Assembly: GCA_013330765.1 (NCBI GenBank)
Contig: DUHU01000154.1
Coordinates: 553 to 6,467, forward strand
Direction: 5' to 3'
Source of the DNA: Candidatus Poseidoniaceae archaeon
GTDB lineage: Archaea; Thermoplasmatota; Poseidoniia; Poseidoniales; Poseidoniaceae
Length of the DNA stretch: 5,915 bases
The translations under genes and the position numbers were made by a program. Shown here piece by piece: positions 1-5,915 of the stretch. The notes below the pieces were generated by a model that ran no database searches, was not told the DNA's origin, and saw only the letters and a program-made list of their open reading frames with translations. The first letter of the stretch is position 1. Each line of letters starts with the position of its first letter.

Positions 1-248
1 TCCTTTCCGGAGGTGATGTCCATCTCAAGCAAACGCTTGTGGACACGCATCTCGTAGTGATCGTAGGTCTCGCTGCCTTCACCGTCAGGTGCTCGGCGAA
101 CGGGGACGACCAAGCGACGCGTGGGCAGAGGGATCGGACCGCGCAGGCGCACGCCACCGGAGTCGCAAATCAACTTGATTTGGTGAGCGACTTGATCGAT
201 GTCCCGGTGGTTCTCACCGGTCAACTTGATCACGGTGACCGCAGCCAT
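1..248 (-). CDS. rpsJ: 30S ribosomal protein S10 (3' end beyond window)
   Basis: This is small-subunit ribosomal protein S10 (uS10), part of the 30S head near the A site. Eighty-two residues are visible, from ATG at 248 to the left window edge. Archaeal S10 is about 100 residues, so roughly the last 20 are missing. Seen in the translation: an N-terminal strand (AAVTVIKLTG), the conserved GPIPLPTRRLVVPVRRAPDGEG stretch around residues 37-58 (PIPLPT is the signature), and the YDHYEMRVHKRLLEMD segment that matches the family's H-x-E-MR-hHKR pattern. The start is fixed by a strong SD (GAGGAGGG on the - strand) 6 nt upstream. The gene lies 35 nt downstream of EF-1alpha on the same strand, the standard archaeal pair, so it is probably co-transcribed. 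A small hairpin fills much of that gap. Identification is secure. Confidence 0.97.
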   Translation of the reverse strand, partial: MAAVTVIKLTGENHRDIDQVAHQIKLICDSGGVRLRGPIPLPTRRLVVPVRRAPDGEGSETYDHYEMRVHKRLLEMDITSGK

Positions 249-254
249 CGACGA

Positions 255-262
255 CCCTCCTC
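255..262 (-). promoter_or_regulatory. Shine-Dalgarno site of S10 gene
   Basis: The - strand reads GAGGAGGG here, 6 nt before the S10 ATG at 248. It fixes the start and shows SD-dependent, internal-cistron translation in the EF-1alpha to S10 message. Confidence 0.85.
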
Positions 263-269
263 AATTCAC

Positions 270-283
270 GCCTCGTTTGAGGC
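270..283 (-). other. Perfect 5-bp hairpin between EF-1alpha stop and S10 SD
   Basis: The - strand reads GCCTC-AAAC-GAGGC, a perfect 5-bp stem with a 4-nt loop, starting at the base directly after the EF-1alpha TGA. It ends 7 nt before the S10 SD. There is no T-run after it, so it is not a standard intrinsic terminator. The left arm (CCTC) is also complementary to GAGG in the SD, so two mutually exclusive pairings are possible. The structure is seen directly; any role in translation or mRNA processing is inference. A chance hairpin of this size in GC-rich DNA is possible. Confidence 0.5.
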
Positions 284-1579
284 TCACTTCTTCTCGACCT
301 TGAGGCAGACGCCAGCAGCGACGGTCTTGCCCATGTCGCGGATGGCGAAACGGGAGAGTTCGGGGAAGGTCTCCATGGCTTCAATGGCCATCGGCTTGGT
401 CGGCTGGAAGCGGATCAGGCAGGCGTCACCGGTCTTCAGGAAGGAGGGGTTGGCCTCCTTTCCGGCCTTGTTGGTCTTCTCAAGGAGTTCTTGGAAGCGC
501 ACGGCAACCTGAGCGGTGTGAGCGTGGAACACCGGGGTGTATCCGACCGAGACCGCCTTGGGGATGTCCATGAGCTGGATTTGACCGACGAAGGTCTCGT
601 CGTGGCGCACGAAGGTGGGCTCGCTGTCGGAGTAACCGGCAACGTCGCCACGGCGGATGTCGGTGGCGGCGAGGCCACGGACGTTGAAACCGACGTTGTC
701 GCCAGGCTCAGCCTTGTCCACCATGGTGTGGTGCATCTCGATCGACTTGACTTCAGCCGACTTCTGGCTGGGGTTGAAGACGACGGTCTTGCCGACGTTC
801 AGAATGCCGGTCTCGACCTTGCCGACGGGCACGGTACCGATGCCGCCAATCTTGTAGACGTCCTGAATGGGCAGGCGGAGGGCCTTGTCCACAGGCTTGT
901 CGGGCATGGCGGCTGCGTCGATGGCCTCGAAGAGGGTCGGTCCGTTGTACCATGGGCACTTGGTGGACTTCTCGTAGACGTTGTCGCCGTCAAGGCTGGA
1001 CGCGGGGATGAAGGGGATGCGGTCGAGTTGACCGCCGAAGCCCGCCATCTTGAGGAGGTTGGACACCTCGGTCTTGGTGGCGTTGTACTTCTCTTCGGCC
1101 CAGTCGACACCGGAGATGTCCATCTTGTTGACGTGGACGATGAGTTCCTTCACACCGAGCACACGGGCCAGGAACGCGTGTTCCTTGGTCTGTGCGTTCA
1201 CACCGTCGTTCGCCGCGCAGAGCAACACAGCGGTGTCGGCCTGAGAGGCGCCGGTGATCATGTTCTTCACGAAGTCACGGTGACCGGGCGCGTCGATGAC
1301 GGTCCAGTAGTACTTGGGGGTGAAGAATTCCTTGTGAGCGACGTCGATGGTGATCCCACGCTCGCGCTCTTCCTTGAGTCCGTCCATCACGTAGGCGAGA
1401 CCGAATCCGGCCTTGCCTTGTTCTGCGGCGAGCTTCTCGTTCTTCTCGATGACGTGTCCCTCGATGTGACCGGAGTCAAGGAGGAGACGACCAACGGTCG
1501 TCGACTTTCCGTGGTCAACGTGACCAACGAACACGATGTTGCGATGCGGCTTTTTCTTGTCTTCCCACTGCGATGCCAT
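284..1579 (-). CDS. tuf: Translation elongation factor 1-alpha (archaeal EF-Tu homologue)
   Basis: This GTPase delivers aminoacyl-tRNA to the ribosomal A site in the cytoplasm. The protein is 431 residues, a normal length for archaeal EF-1alpha, and looks complete. All five G motifs are visible: P-loop GHVDHGKS at 19-26, switch I RERGITID at 72-79 with Thr77, DAPGH at 96-100, NKMD at 151-154, and the G5-region SSLDGDN near 194-200. Domain 2 covers about 230-320 and includes PGDNVGFNVRGL from 292. Domain 3 covers about 325-431 and includes HAHTAQVAVRF and the family-typical C-terminal RFAIRDMGKTVAAG. The archaeal (not bacterial) type is shown by the N-terminal HRNIVFVGHVDHGKST and by the insertion between P-loop and switch I. 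The start ATG at 1579 has an SD (AGGAG) 9 nt upstream. It is followed after 35 nt by S10. The upstream neighbour is a lipoprotein gene, not EF-2 as in the canonical order, so a promoter in the 90-bp upstream gap is likely. Confidence 0.98.
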   Translation of the reverse strand: MASQWEDKKKPHRNIVFVGHVDHGKSTTVGRLLLDSGHIEGHVIEKNEKLAAEQGKAGFGLAYVMDGLKEERERGITIDVAHKEFFTPKYYWTVIDAPGHRDFVKNMITGASQADTAVLLCAANDGVNAQTKEHAFLARVLGVKELIVHVNKMDISGVDWAEEKYNATKTEVSNLLKMAGFGGQLDRIPFIPASSLDGDNVYEKSTKCPWYNGPTLFEAIDAAAMPDKPVDKALRLPIQDVYKIGGIGTVPVGKVETGILNVGKTVVFNPSQKSAEVKSIEMHHTMVDKAEPGDNVGFNVRGLAATDIRRGDVAGYSDSEPTFVRHDETFVGQIQLMDIPKAVSVGYTPVFHAHTAQVAVRFQELLEKTNKAGKEANPSFLKTGDACLIRFQPTKPMAIEAMETFPELSRFAIRDMGKTVAAGVCLKVEKK

Positions 1580-1588
1580 GGTAATACA

Positions 1589-1593
1589 CTCCT
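1589..1593 (-). promoter_or_regulatory. Shine-Dalgarno site of EF-1alpha gene
   Basis: The - strand reads AGGAG, 9 nt before the ATG at 1579. It supports that start codon. Confidence 0.75.
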
Positions 1594-1608
1594 GTGCGAA
1601 TCGCCGAC

Positions 1609-1630
1609 TGAACTCCCCTATTTGAACTCC
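1609..1630 (-). promoter_or_regulatory. Candidate EF-1alpha promoter with tandem 8-bp repeat
   Basis: On the - strand this region reads GGAGTTCA-AATAGG-GGAGTTCA, two exact 8-bp copies whose starts are 14 bp apart. The AT-rich junction (TTCAAATA, about 1619-1626) is the best TATA-like element in the 90-bp gap. It sits about 40-47 nt before the ATG. Initiation roughly 25 nt downstream would give a short leader beginning just ahead of the SD. The repeat is seen directly. The TATA assignment is weak because it is a poor match to archaeal TATA boxes. Confidence 0.35.
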
Positions 1631-1659
1631 ACGCTGCCGTCGGCCGAGTCCCTGCAGCG

Positions 1660-1669
1660 AAGAAAACGC
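1660..1669 (-). terminator. Candidate T-rich terminator after the lipoprotein gene
   Basis: Directly after the lipoprotein TGA the - strand reads GCGTTTTCTT, a short pyrimidine run. Archaeal RNA polymerase can terminate at T-rich tracts without a hairpin. The run is short, and the inverted repeat at 1632-1659 (CGCTGC, 16-nt loop, GCAGCG) lies downstream of it rather than upstream, so the arrangement is not a classical intrinsic terminator. Weak call. Confidence 0.25.
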
Positions 1670-2848
1670 TCACTTGTACTCCAAAACGATGCGAAATTGT
1701 GTGACCTTGATGTCGTTCCAGCGGTCGTTGTGAATGGTCATCGTCCACTCGCCGTCGCCATGGGTCGTGTCCGTCATCAGGTAGGAGGACAAGGGCAGGC
1801 TCAAGCAGTAATCGTCACTGTCGCAGTCGTCGCCGTCCCGCTGATCGTCGCCGATTTCCGATGAATTCACGACCTCTTCGTTCTCTTCGTCGAAGACGTA
1901 GACCTCCAGGCGGTTGTTGTTCTGCTGCTGGCCGCCACCGACCACCCAATCGTCGTCCTGTTGTGGATAGGACAGTTCTGCGATGGCCTTTCGGATGGTG
2001 TTCCCGGAATCGCGGTCGTACACCACCGTCACGTCAAAATCAAGTTGTGCCGGACCAGCAGAACTGTTTCCACCCATCTCAAAGTCCGTCCATGTCCCTG
2101 CATAGTTGACGTGGATCTTGACCTCGTCCTTGCTGGTCATGCCCTTGCTGCTCTTGACGGTAAGGACCACTTCGTATTCGCCAGGGGCGACCGAGGTCCA
2201 ATCCACGGTCTCTCCCTCAAGGTCGGCGTCGTTTTCCGAATCTCCGTCCCCGTCATCGTCCTCCGAGGGCGCAAGGTCCCAGCCCCACTCTGTGATGTAG
2301 TCGTCCGAGGTCGCCGCGTCGGAATCGCTCGCGTCGAGGGCCACCGTGGTCGTGGCGGAAATCGTTCGGTCCGACGTTTCCTTGTCGTCTTCGCAAATCC
2401 AAATCAGGATGTAGGAATTGGCCGTCACGTCTTCGCCAAGGCAATCGAACTCCGAGGAGGCGTCGAGGCTGATGGAGGCCGTGGGGGCTTCGGCCGAGGC
2501 TTCGACCACGTCCACGGTACGGGTGGCTTCTGCAGAGCGGACGCCATCGGAGATCGTGAGGATCACGGTGAAACTGCCAGCTGCACCAAAGGTCCACTCT
2601 GCGGTACGCCCTGTTGCATCCACGGTTCCGTTGCCGTCGAAATCCCAACGGTAGCTCAAGGAGCCGTCGTTCGGGAGGGAGCCGGAAGCGTCGAACGCGA
2701 CCGTGTCACCGACACGGATGTTGTTCGCAGGAGACAGGGTAAAGACGGCGTCAATACCTGTTTCCTCAGCGCCTTCCGTCACGCAACCGGCCAGGCTTGA
2801 AGCCACCATCAACAGCATGAGGCTCGCCGCCACCGGCCATCGTCCCAT
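1670..2848 (-). CDS. PKD-repeat surface lipoprotein of unknown function
   Basis: This is a predicted membrane-anchored extracellular protein of 392 residues with no recognised enzyme motif. The signal peptide is MGRWPVAASLMLLMVASS followed by lipobox LAGC at 19-22, so Cys22 is the expected lipidated residue. A PKD domain spans about 32-116 with the typical YRWDFDGNG core (66-74) and FTVILTISDG strand. Asp69, Asp71, Asn73 and Asp77 form a calcium-site-like pattern. A second PKD-like domain (about 121-248) carries the paired WGWDLAPS and GEYEVVLTVKSSKG elements, split by an Asp-rich loop at 196-209. The C-terminal part (about 250-392) ends in GEWTMTIHNDRWND and FRIVLEYK, resembling jelly-roll P-domain-type modules, but this is only a tentative likeness. 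Cys136/Cys152 and Cys342/Cys348 could form disulfides. ATG at 2848 was chosen because it opens directly on the signal peptide. An in-frame TTG at 2893 would add 15 residues. Neither start has an SD. The strong acidity fits a marine or salt-exposed surface protein. Confidence 0.8.
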   Translation of the reverse strand: MGRWPVAASLMLLMVASSLAGCVTEGAEETGIDAVFTLSPANNIRVGDTVAFDASGSLPNDGSLSYRWDFDGNGTVDATGRTAEWTFGAAGSFTVILTISDGVRSAEATRTVDVVEASAEAPTASISLDASSEFDCLGEDVTANSYILIWICEDDKETSDRTISATTTVALDASDSDAATSDDYITEWGWDLAPSEDDDGDGDSENDADLEGETVDWTSVAPGEYEVVLTVKSSKGMTSKDEVKIHVNYAGTWTDFEMGGNSSAGPAQLDFDVTVVYDRDSGNTIRKAIAELSYPQQDDDWVVGGGQQQNNNRLEVYVFDEENEEVVNSSEIGDDQRDGDDCDSDDYCLSLPLSSYLMTDTTHGDGEWTMTIHNDRWNDIKVTQFRIVLEYK

Positions 2849-2899
2849 AGGGAAAGGTGCCCGTCGCGCCGTCAAGAACCCTGTGCCCGGCAAGAGGGG

Positions 2900-5560
2900 T
2901 CAAAACGAGAACAAGGAGGTTTGTCGGCTGCCGCGCATCAAATCCTGTGCCGTCCATCCAAACGCCTCGGTGATGCGGCCGAGCGCAGCCGCGAGGCGTT
3001 CAGCGTAGAAACGCCCGTCGTAGCCGTCGACGCCTCCCTGTTCCTGTTCTTCGAGCCATGCAGCGACCTGCATCGGTCGACGGCTGGCGTCGGTCACGAC
3101 GAAGGAGACCTTCATGCCGGAGGTGAACGGCAGACCGAGGTCGATGCGTTGCCGAGCAGCACGAACTTGCGCCATGCTGTCTGGGTTGGCGTAGGCCGAT
3201 GCAAAATCCACGGTCCCGTCCTTTCGCACCTTCCCTTTGCAGGATTTTGCAAGGATGAGTCGGTCTGAATCCACCTTCTGCGCCTTCAAGGCCCCCACTT
3301 GTTCCAACGCATACGCCACGAGCGCGTCGCCTTCGTCGGCCAGGGCATGCTGCATCACGGTGTGCATGCTTTCGACGAGGAAGGCAAAGGAATCGGTGCG
3401 TTGGGTCTCATACCCACGGATCAACATCTCCTCCTTCGGCCACACCACCTGTCCAACGTAGCGCTTTTTTGCACCGTGGGAAAAGAAGACGGACAGGCCT
3501 TTTTCGAATTCCAACACGGCAGAATCGCGGCTGTACCGTTCGGCGAGGTCAAGCCCGAAGGCGACCATGGATTCCTTGGCTTCGTCCCACCGTGCGACCA
3601 CGGCAGCCGCTTCGCCGTCGCCCTGTTGAGCCTCGTCGCGAGCGTGCTTGGGCACCGCGCCCGGTACATCGCCCTCAATGGGGGATTTGACGAAAATGGA
3701 ATCGGTGTCCGAATACACCACGGGATGTCCTTGTGCTTCCAAGTCAGCGATGACGGCCTTGATGTTGTGACGGGCCCAAGCCGTGATCGACGAGCCGAGG
3801 TCGCGGTGCGTGAAGCGGTAAAACCCCGAAGCAAAGACACCGTAGAAGGAGTTCATGAGGATCTTCACCGCGTATTGCATGGCGTCGTGAAAGGCTTGCA
3901 CGGCGCCGTCCTTCGCATCACGCATGCCCTGCTTGTGGAGGTCACGTTGAGCCATCAAATCTCGAAGCAGGAACGGGACGAGCCCCGTTCGGTGGTCCTC
4001 GCTCCAAAAGCGAACACCGGTCGGTGCGGTGTGGATGTCGTCCTCGCCGGAGGGCTGTTCCGGGTGAGCGGCGTCCACCCGAGTGGTGTAACAGATGTTG
4101 TGACCGATCATGATGCTTGGATACATGCTCTTGAAATCGAGGACGGCAATCCATGGATGCAAGCCTGCTTCGACGTCGTGCACGTAACCGCCCGTGATCT
4201 GGCCTTCCTTGGGTTCCGCACTCCCGGTCATCGGAACGGCGATGCCGGTCCTGTCGGCCCGTCGAATGACCAAGGAATCGATGAGTTGGCTCGTGCTTCC
4301 GTTGCTGGCCGTTTCGAACGCCACCTTGGCCACGGCAGCCACGGCTTCCTTCCTTCGAACGATTTGCAAGGATTGGAGGATGTCGAGCGGCAGTTCTGCG
4401 TCCCTGCGACAGTACTCGAGGACCACGTCGGGGCGAGCGGCCCACTCTTCGTCCATCCGAGAGGCATCCACGTCCATTTTCTGCCGTGCGGCATCCTCAG
4501 GAAACAACAGCGCGCTCACGAAAGCGAGGGTTTCACGCTGGGGACGCAAGGCCATCCTGGCTTGCCACCATGCGTCCATCACACAGCGCCCACCCAAGGT
4601 CCACGCGCGGGTGCTGGCACGTTTGGGTACGACGGAATCCCGTTGACGGCGAAGGTCCGATGCGTCCTGCGGGGTTCGTCCCCAGCCAAACATGGCCAGG
4701 CGCCGTTCTGTGTCTTTCCGACCCCCGAGGGCTTCGACCCGGTCGGCGATTCGCGGGAGGTCGAAATTGTCGATGTTGTAGCCGGTGATGATGTCGGGGT
4801 CCTGCTCGAGGATCAACGCGGTCATGCCTTCCAAAAGGGCGGTTTCGTCGTCCCGCCACGTGTGGACCTCGCGCGTTCCGGTTCCGAGGTCCTCCAACAC
4901 CGCTGCTCCGCAAAGGATGCTGTTGTCGGCGATGCTGGTCTCCAAGTCAAATGAAAGCATGCGGAAGGGCACCGGAAAGGCATCGGTCGGCTGAAGGTCA
5001 TCGATGGAGCAGTGCACGGTCAGGTCCACGGCATAGACCCCGCCACCTCCAGCGGCACGCACTCCGGCTTCCGCGGAAGCACCGTCCGAACGTCGCGCGA
5101 CGACCTCGCCGGCCACGGCGATGTGCATGCCGAGATCGGCCTCGAGCAGCAAGCGATTGGTGAAGGGAATGTCGGCCGCAAACAACGACCATGCCCCCTC
5201 TAAGGAACGGCGGAGTTCGGGCACCATGAAGGGCTGATGCAATTCGATGCGCCAGACGGGTTTCCAGCCAAGGTCCGTCCACCGCAGCTCTGGCCCGCTT
5301 ACGTCCCGAACCTGTTCGCGTGCGCCCAACTTGGAGGCCGCTTCAGCGAGCGCTTCTGGGACCTCGGTCCCGCTTGACCAGCGCCCGATGGGTGCAACCT
5401 CGATGTGCGGACGCAACCCGTGAACGAGCAGGCACACGCTTTCACCGGTGGCGGCGCGACCGAAGAGTTCCACCACGGTGGACCCTTGAGCGCCCTCGCC
5501 AATGGACCGGTAACGGGAATTGACCAACCCGACCCGGCCTTCCCAGCGTTCGGAGGCCAT
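2900..5560 (-). CDS. polB: Family-B DNA polymerase with 3'-5' proofreading exonuclease
   Basis: This template-directed DNA polymerase acts in chromosomal replication or repair. The protein is 886 residues, longer than the roughly 770-780 of Thermococcales PolB. Exonuclease motifs are intact: Exo I FDLET with Asp205/Glu207, Exo II GYNIDNFDLP with Asp267, and Exo III YCRRD with Tyr383/Asp387. Polymerase motifs are also intact: A, DFKSMYPSI at 475-483; B, KILMNSFYG at 566-574; C, YSDTDS at 616-621; and KKRY at 698-701. No intein interrupts motifs A, B or C, where archaeal polB inteins are known. The C-terminus is RQTSLFSF, a PIP-box-like tail for the PCNA clamp. Extra low-complexity segments occur near 155-175 (Gly/Ala-rich) and 630-658. 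ATG at 5560 was chosen because it has GGAGGG 7 nt upstream and begins a normal N-terminal domain. Starting at GTG 5710 would add 50 atypical residues and overlap divergent ilvE. The lipoprotein gene follows on the same strand after 51 nt. Confidence 0.96.
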   Translation of the reverse strand: MASERWEGRVGLVNSRYRSIGEGAQGSTVVELFGRAATGESVCLLVHGLRPHIEVAPIGRWSSGTEVPEALAEAASKLGAREQVRDVSGPELRWTDLGWKPVWRIELHQPFMVPELRRSLEGAWSLFAADIPFTNRLLLEADLGMHIAVAGEVVARRSDGASAEAGVRAAGGGGVYAVDLTVHCSIDDLQPTDAFPVPFRMLSFDLETSIADNSILCGAAVLEDLGTGTREVHTWRDDETALLEGMTALILEQDPDIITGYNIDNFDLPRIADRVEALGGRKDTERRLAMFGWGRTPQDASDLRRQRDSVVPKRASTRAWTLGGRCVMDAWWQARMALRPQRETLAFVSALLFPEDAARQKMDVDASRMDEEWAARPDVVLEYCRRDAELPLDILQSLQIVRRKEAVAAVAKVAFETASNGSTSQLIDSLVIRRADRTGIAVPMTGSAEPKEGQITGGYVHDVEAGLHPWIAVLDFKSMYPSIMIGHNICYTTRVDAAHPEQPSGEDDIHTAPTGVRFWSEDHRTGLVPFLLRDLMAQRDLHKQGMRDAKDGAVQAFHDAMQYAVKILMNSFYGVFASGFYRFTHRDLGSSITAWARHNIKAVIADLEAQGHPVVYSDTDSIFVKSPIEGDVPGAVPKHARDEAQQGDGEAAAVVARWDEAKESMVAFGLDLAERYSRDSAVLEFEKGLSVFFSHGAKKRYVGQVVWPKEEMLIRGYETQRTDSFAFLVESMHTVMQHALADEGDALVAYALEQVGALKAQKVDSDRLILAKSCKGKVRKDGTVDFASAYANPDSMAQVRAARQRIDLGLPFTSGMKVSFVVTDASRRPMQVAAWLEEQEQGGVDGYDGRFYAERLAAALGRITEAFGWTAQDLMRGSRQTSLFSF

Positions 5561-5567
5561 CACGCGG

Positions 5568-5573
5568 CCCTCC
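5568..5573 (-). promoter_or_regulatory. Shine-Dalgarno site deciding the polB start
   Basis: The - strand reads GGAGGG, 7 nt before ATG 5560. It favours this ATG over the adjacent GTG (5563) and over in-frame starts further upstream that would run into ilvE. Confidence 0.8.
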
Positions 5574-5673
5574 GCTTCGGCCCCCTTCAGCCCTTCGCAC
5601 CGCCCGTCGGCGTCCTCCTCGACGACGCGCAAAGTCTTGATACCGCGCAGAGGTGAGCAACATGCGGGACCCC
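5574..5673. promoter_or_regulatory. Divergent polB / ilvE control region
   Basis: Both genes read outward from this gap, so it must hold or overlap promoters for both unless transcripts begin inside the coding regions. I see no clear TATA box on either strand. The least GC-rich patch is about 5630-5643 (AAAGTCTTGATA on the + strand), which could serve either direction but matches poorly. A short inverted repeat, GCGTC at 5610-5614 and GACGC at 5624-5628, is present but too small to call an operator. The promoter role is inferred from gene orientation only. Confidence 0.4.
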
Positions 5674-5678
5674 GGAGG
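5674..5678 (+). promoter_or_regulatory. Shine-Dalgarno site of ilvE
   Basis: The + strand reads GGAGG, 7 nt before the ATG at 5686. An ATG in another frame at 5679 is too close to this site and opens no recognisable protein. Confidence 0.8.
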
Positions 5679-5685
5679 ATGACGT

Positions 5686-5915
5686 ATGAAGGACATCGAT
5701 TGGGACGCACTGACCTTCTCCCTCACCCCCACCGATTGGATGTACGTGGCCGAAGTCAACGCCGGTGAACCGTGGATGCCTGGCACGCTGATGCCCTACG
5801 CAGATTTCTCCATCTCACCGGCTGCAGGGGTGCTGAATTACGGCCAAGGCCTCTTTGAGGGCATGAAGGCCTACCGCACCGAGGCAGGGCGCATCGTTTT
5901 CTTCCGCCCCGAGGA
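5686..5915 (+). CDS. ilvE: Branched-chain amino acid aminotransferase (N-terminal part)
   Basis: This is a PLP-dependent fold-type IV transaminase that interconverts leucine, isoleucine and valine with their 2-oxo acids using glutamate / 2-oxoglutarate, the last step of branched-chain amino acid synthesis. The window contains 76 residues from ATG 5686 and is cut by the right edge. Seen in the translation: an N-terminal segment DALTFSLTPTDWMYVAEVN, then PYADFSISPAAGVLNYGQGLFEGMKAYRT (ending near residue 65) and GRIVFFRPE. The NYGQGLFEGMKAYR block at 51-64 is the hallmark of the longer, eukaryote-like BCAT subgroup (usually about 350 residues). The catalytic PLP lysine lies beyond the window. 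The gene is divergent from polB and has its own SD. There is no functional link to its neighbours here. A D-amino-acid aminotransferase or aminodeoxychorismate lyase is less likely because of that block. Confidence 0.93.
   Translation, partial: MKDIDWDALTFSLTPTDWMYVAEVNAGEPWMPGTLMPYADFSISPAAGVLNYGQGLFEGMKAYRTEAGRIVFFRPE

Noticed and set aside
9..17. GGAGGTGAT on the + strand, a near-perfect SD (its complement resembles the 16S rRNA 3' end).
   Set aside because: It lies inside S10 codons for Asp-Ile-Thr-Ser-Gly. The + strand frame that follows encodes nothing recognisable, and no other rRNA sequence is present.
1632..1659. Inverted repeat CGCTGC / GCAGCG as an intrinsic terminator for the lipoprotein gene.
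   Set aside because: The loop is 16 nt, the stem only 6 bp, and the T-run lies before rather than after it in the transcript.
491..1864. A 457-codon open frame on the + strand opposite EF-1alpha.
   Set aside because: It is antisense to a highly conserved gene. Its Val/Leu/Asp/His-rich translation is typical of complementary-strand frames and it resembles no family.
2857..2889. Two GTGCCCG copies, 26 bp apart, in the polB-lipoprotein gap.
   Set aside because: A 7-bp repeat in GC-rich DNA is easily due to chance, and nothing else marks it as a site.
3299..4954. A 551-codon open frame on the + strand opposite polB.
   Set aside because: It is antisense to a gene with every polymerase motif intact, has no SD or recognisable domain, and is the expected mirror of strong GC codon bias.
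5561..5710. N-terminal extension of PolB by 50 residues from GTG 5710.
   Set aside because: It overlaps the ilvE start and its SD, the added residues do not look like a polymerase N-terminus, and ATG 5560 has a well-spaced GGAGGG.
1..5915. Search for CRISPR arrays, insertion sequences, tRNA genes, inteins or a defence cluster.
   Set aside because: I found no regularly spaced repeats, transposase-like frames, terminal inverted repeats, tRNA-like cloverleaf or intein blocks. All long frames with family motifs are housekeeping genes.

Overview
The window is GC-rich, gene-dense archaeal chromosome. It holds five protein genes and no visible RNA genes, mobile elements or CRISPR. The archaeal assignment rests on an EF-1alpha-type elongation factor (rather than bacterial EF-Tu), an archaeal-type S10 and a family-B replicative DNA polymerase with a C-terminal PCNA-binding-like tail. 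The high GC, the acidic PKD-domain lipoprotein and the use of Shine-Dalgarno (SD) sites suggest a planktonic Thermoplasmatota-type euryarchaeon, such as Marine Group II / Poseidoniales. That placement is an inference from overall gene character, not from a database search.

Layout from the right end: ilvE (branched-chain aminotransferase, N-terminal part only) runs on the + strand from 5686 off the right edge. It is divergent from four genes on the - strand. These are, in transcription order, polB (5560 to 2900), a PKD-repeat lipoprotein (2848 to 1670), EF-1alpha (1579 to 284) and S10 (248 off the left edge). The intergenic gaps are short: 125 bp between ilvE and polB, 51 bp polB to lipoprotein, 90 bp lipoprotein to EF-1alpha, and 35 bp EF-1alpha to S10. 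No stretch over 300 bases lacks a gene.

Functionally, EF-1alpha and S10 are the well-known 3' end of the archaeal str-type ribosomal operon, but here EF-1alpha is preceded by a surface lipoprotein and polB rather than by EF-2 and S7/S12. polB encodes a full-length proofreading polymerase with all exonuclease and polymerase motifs intact. The lipoprotein has a lipobox, two PKD-like beta domains, an Asp-rich loop and an uncharacterised C-terminal beta domain. It is the least understood gene here and the only one without a recognisable SD site.

Most of the window is ordinary housekeeping sequence and I see no convincing new biological system. The points worth a second look are modest: a hairpin that could compete for the S10 ribosome-binding site, a tandem 8-bp repeat in front of EF-1alpha, a shortened PIP-box ending the polymerase, a palm-domain insertion after polymerase motif C, and the SD-less lipoprotein.
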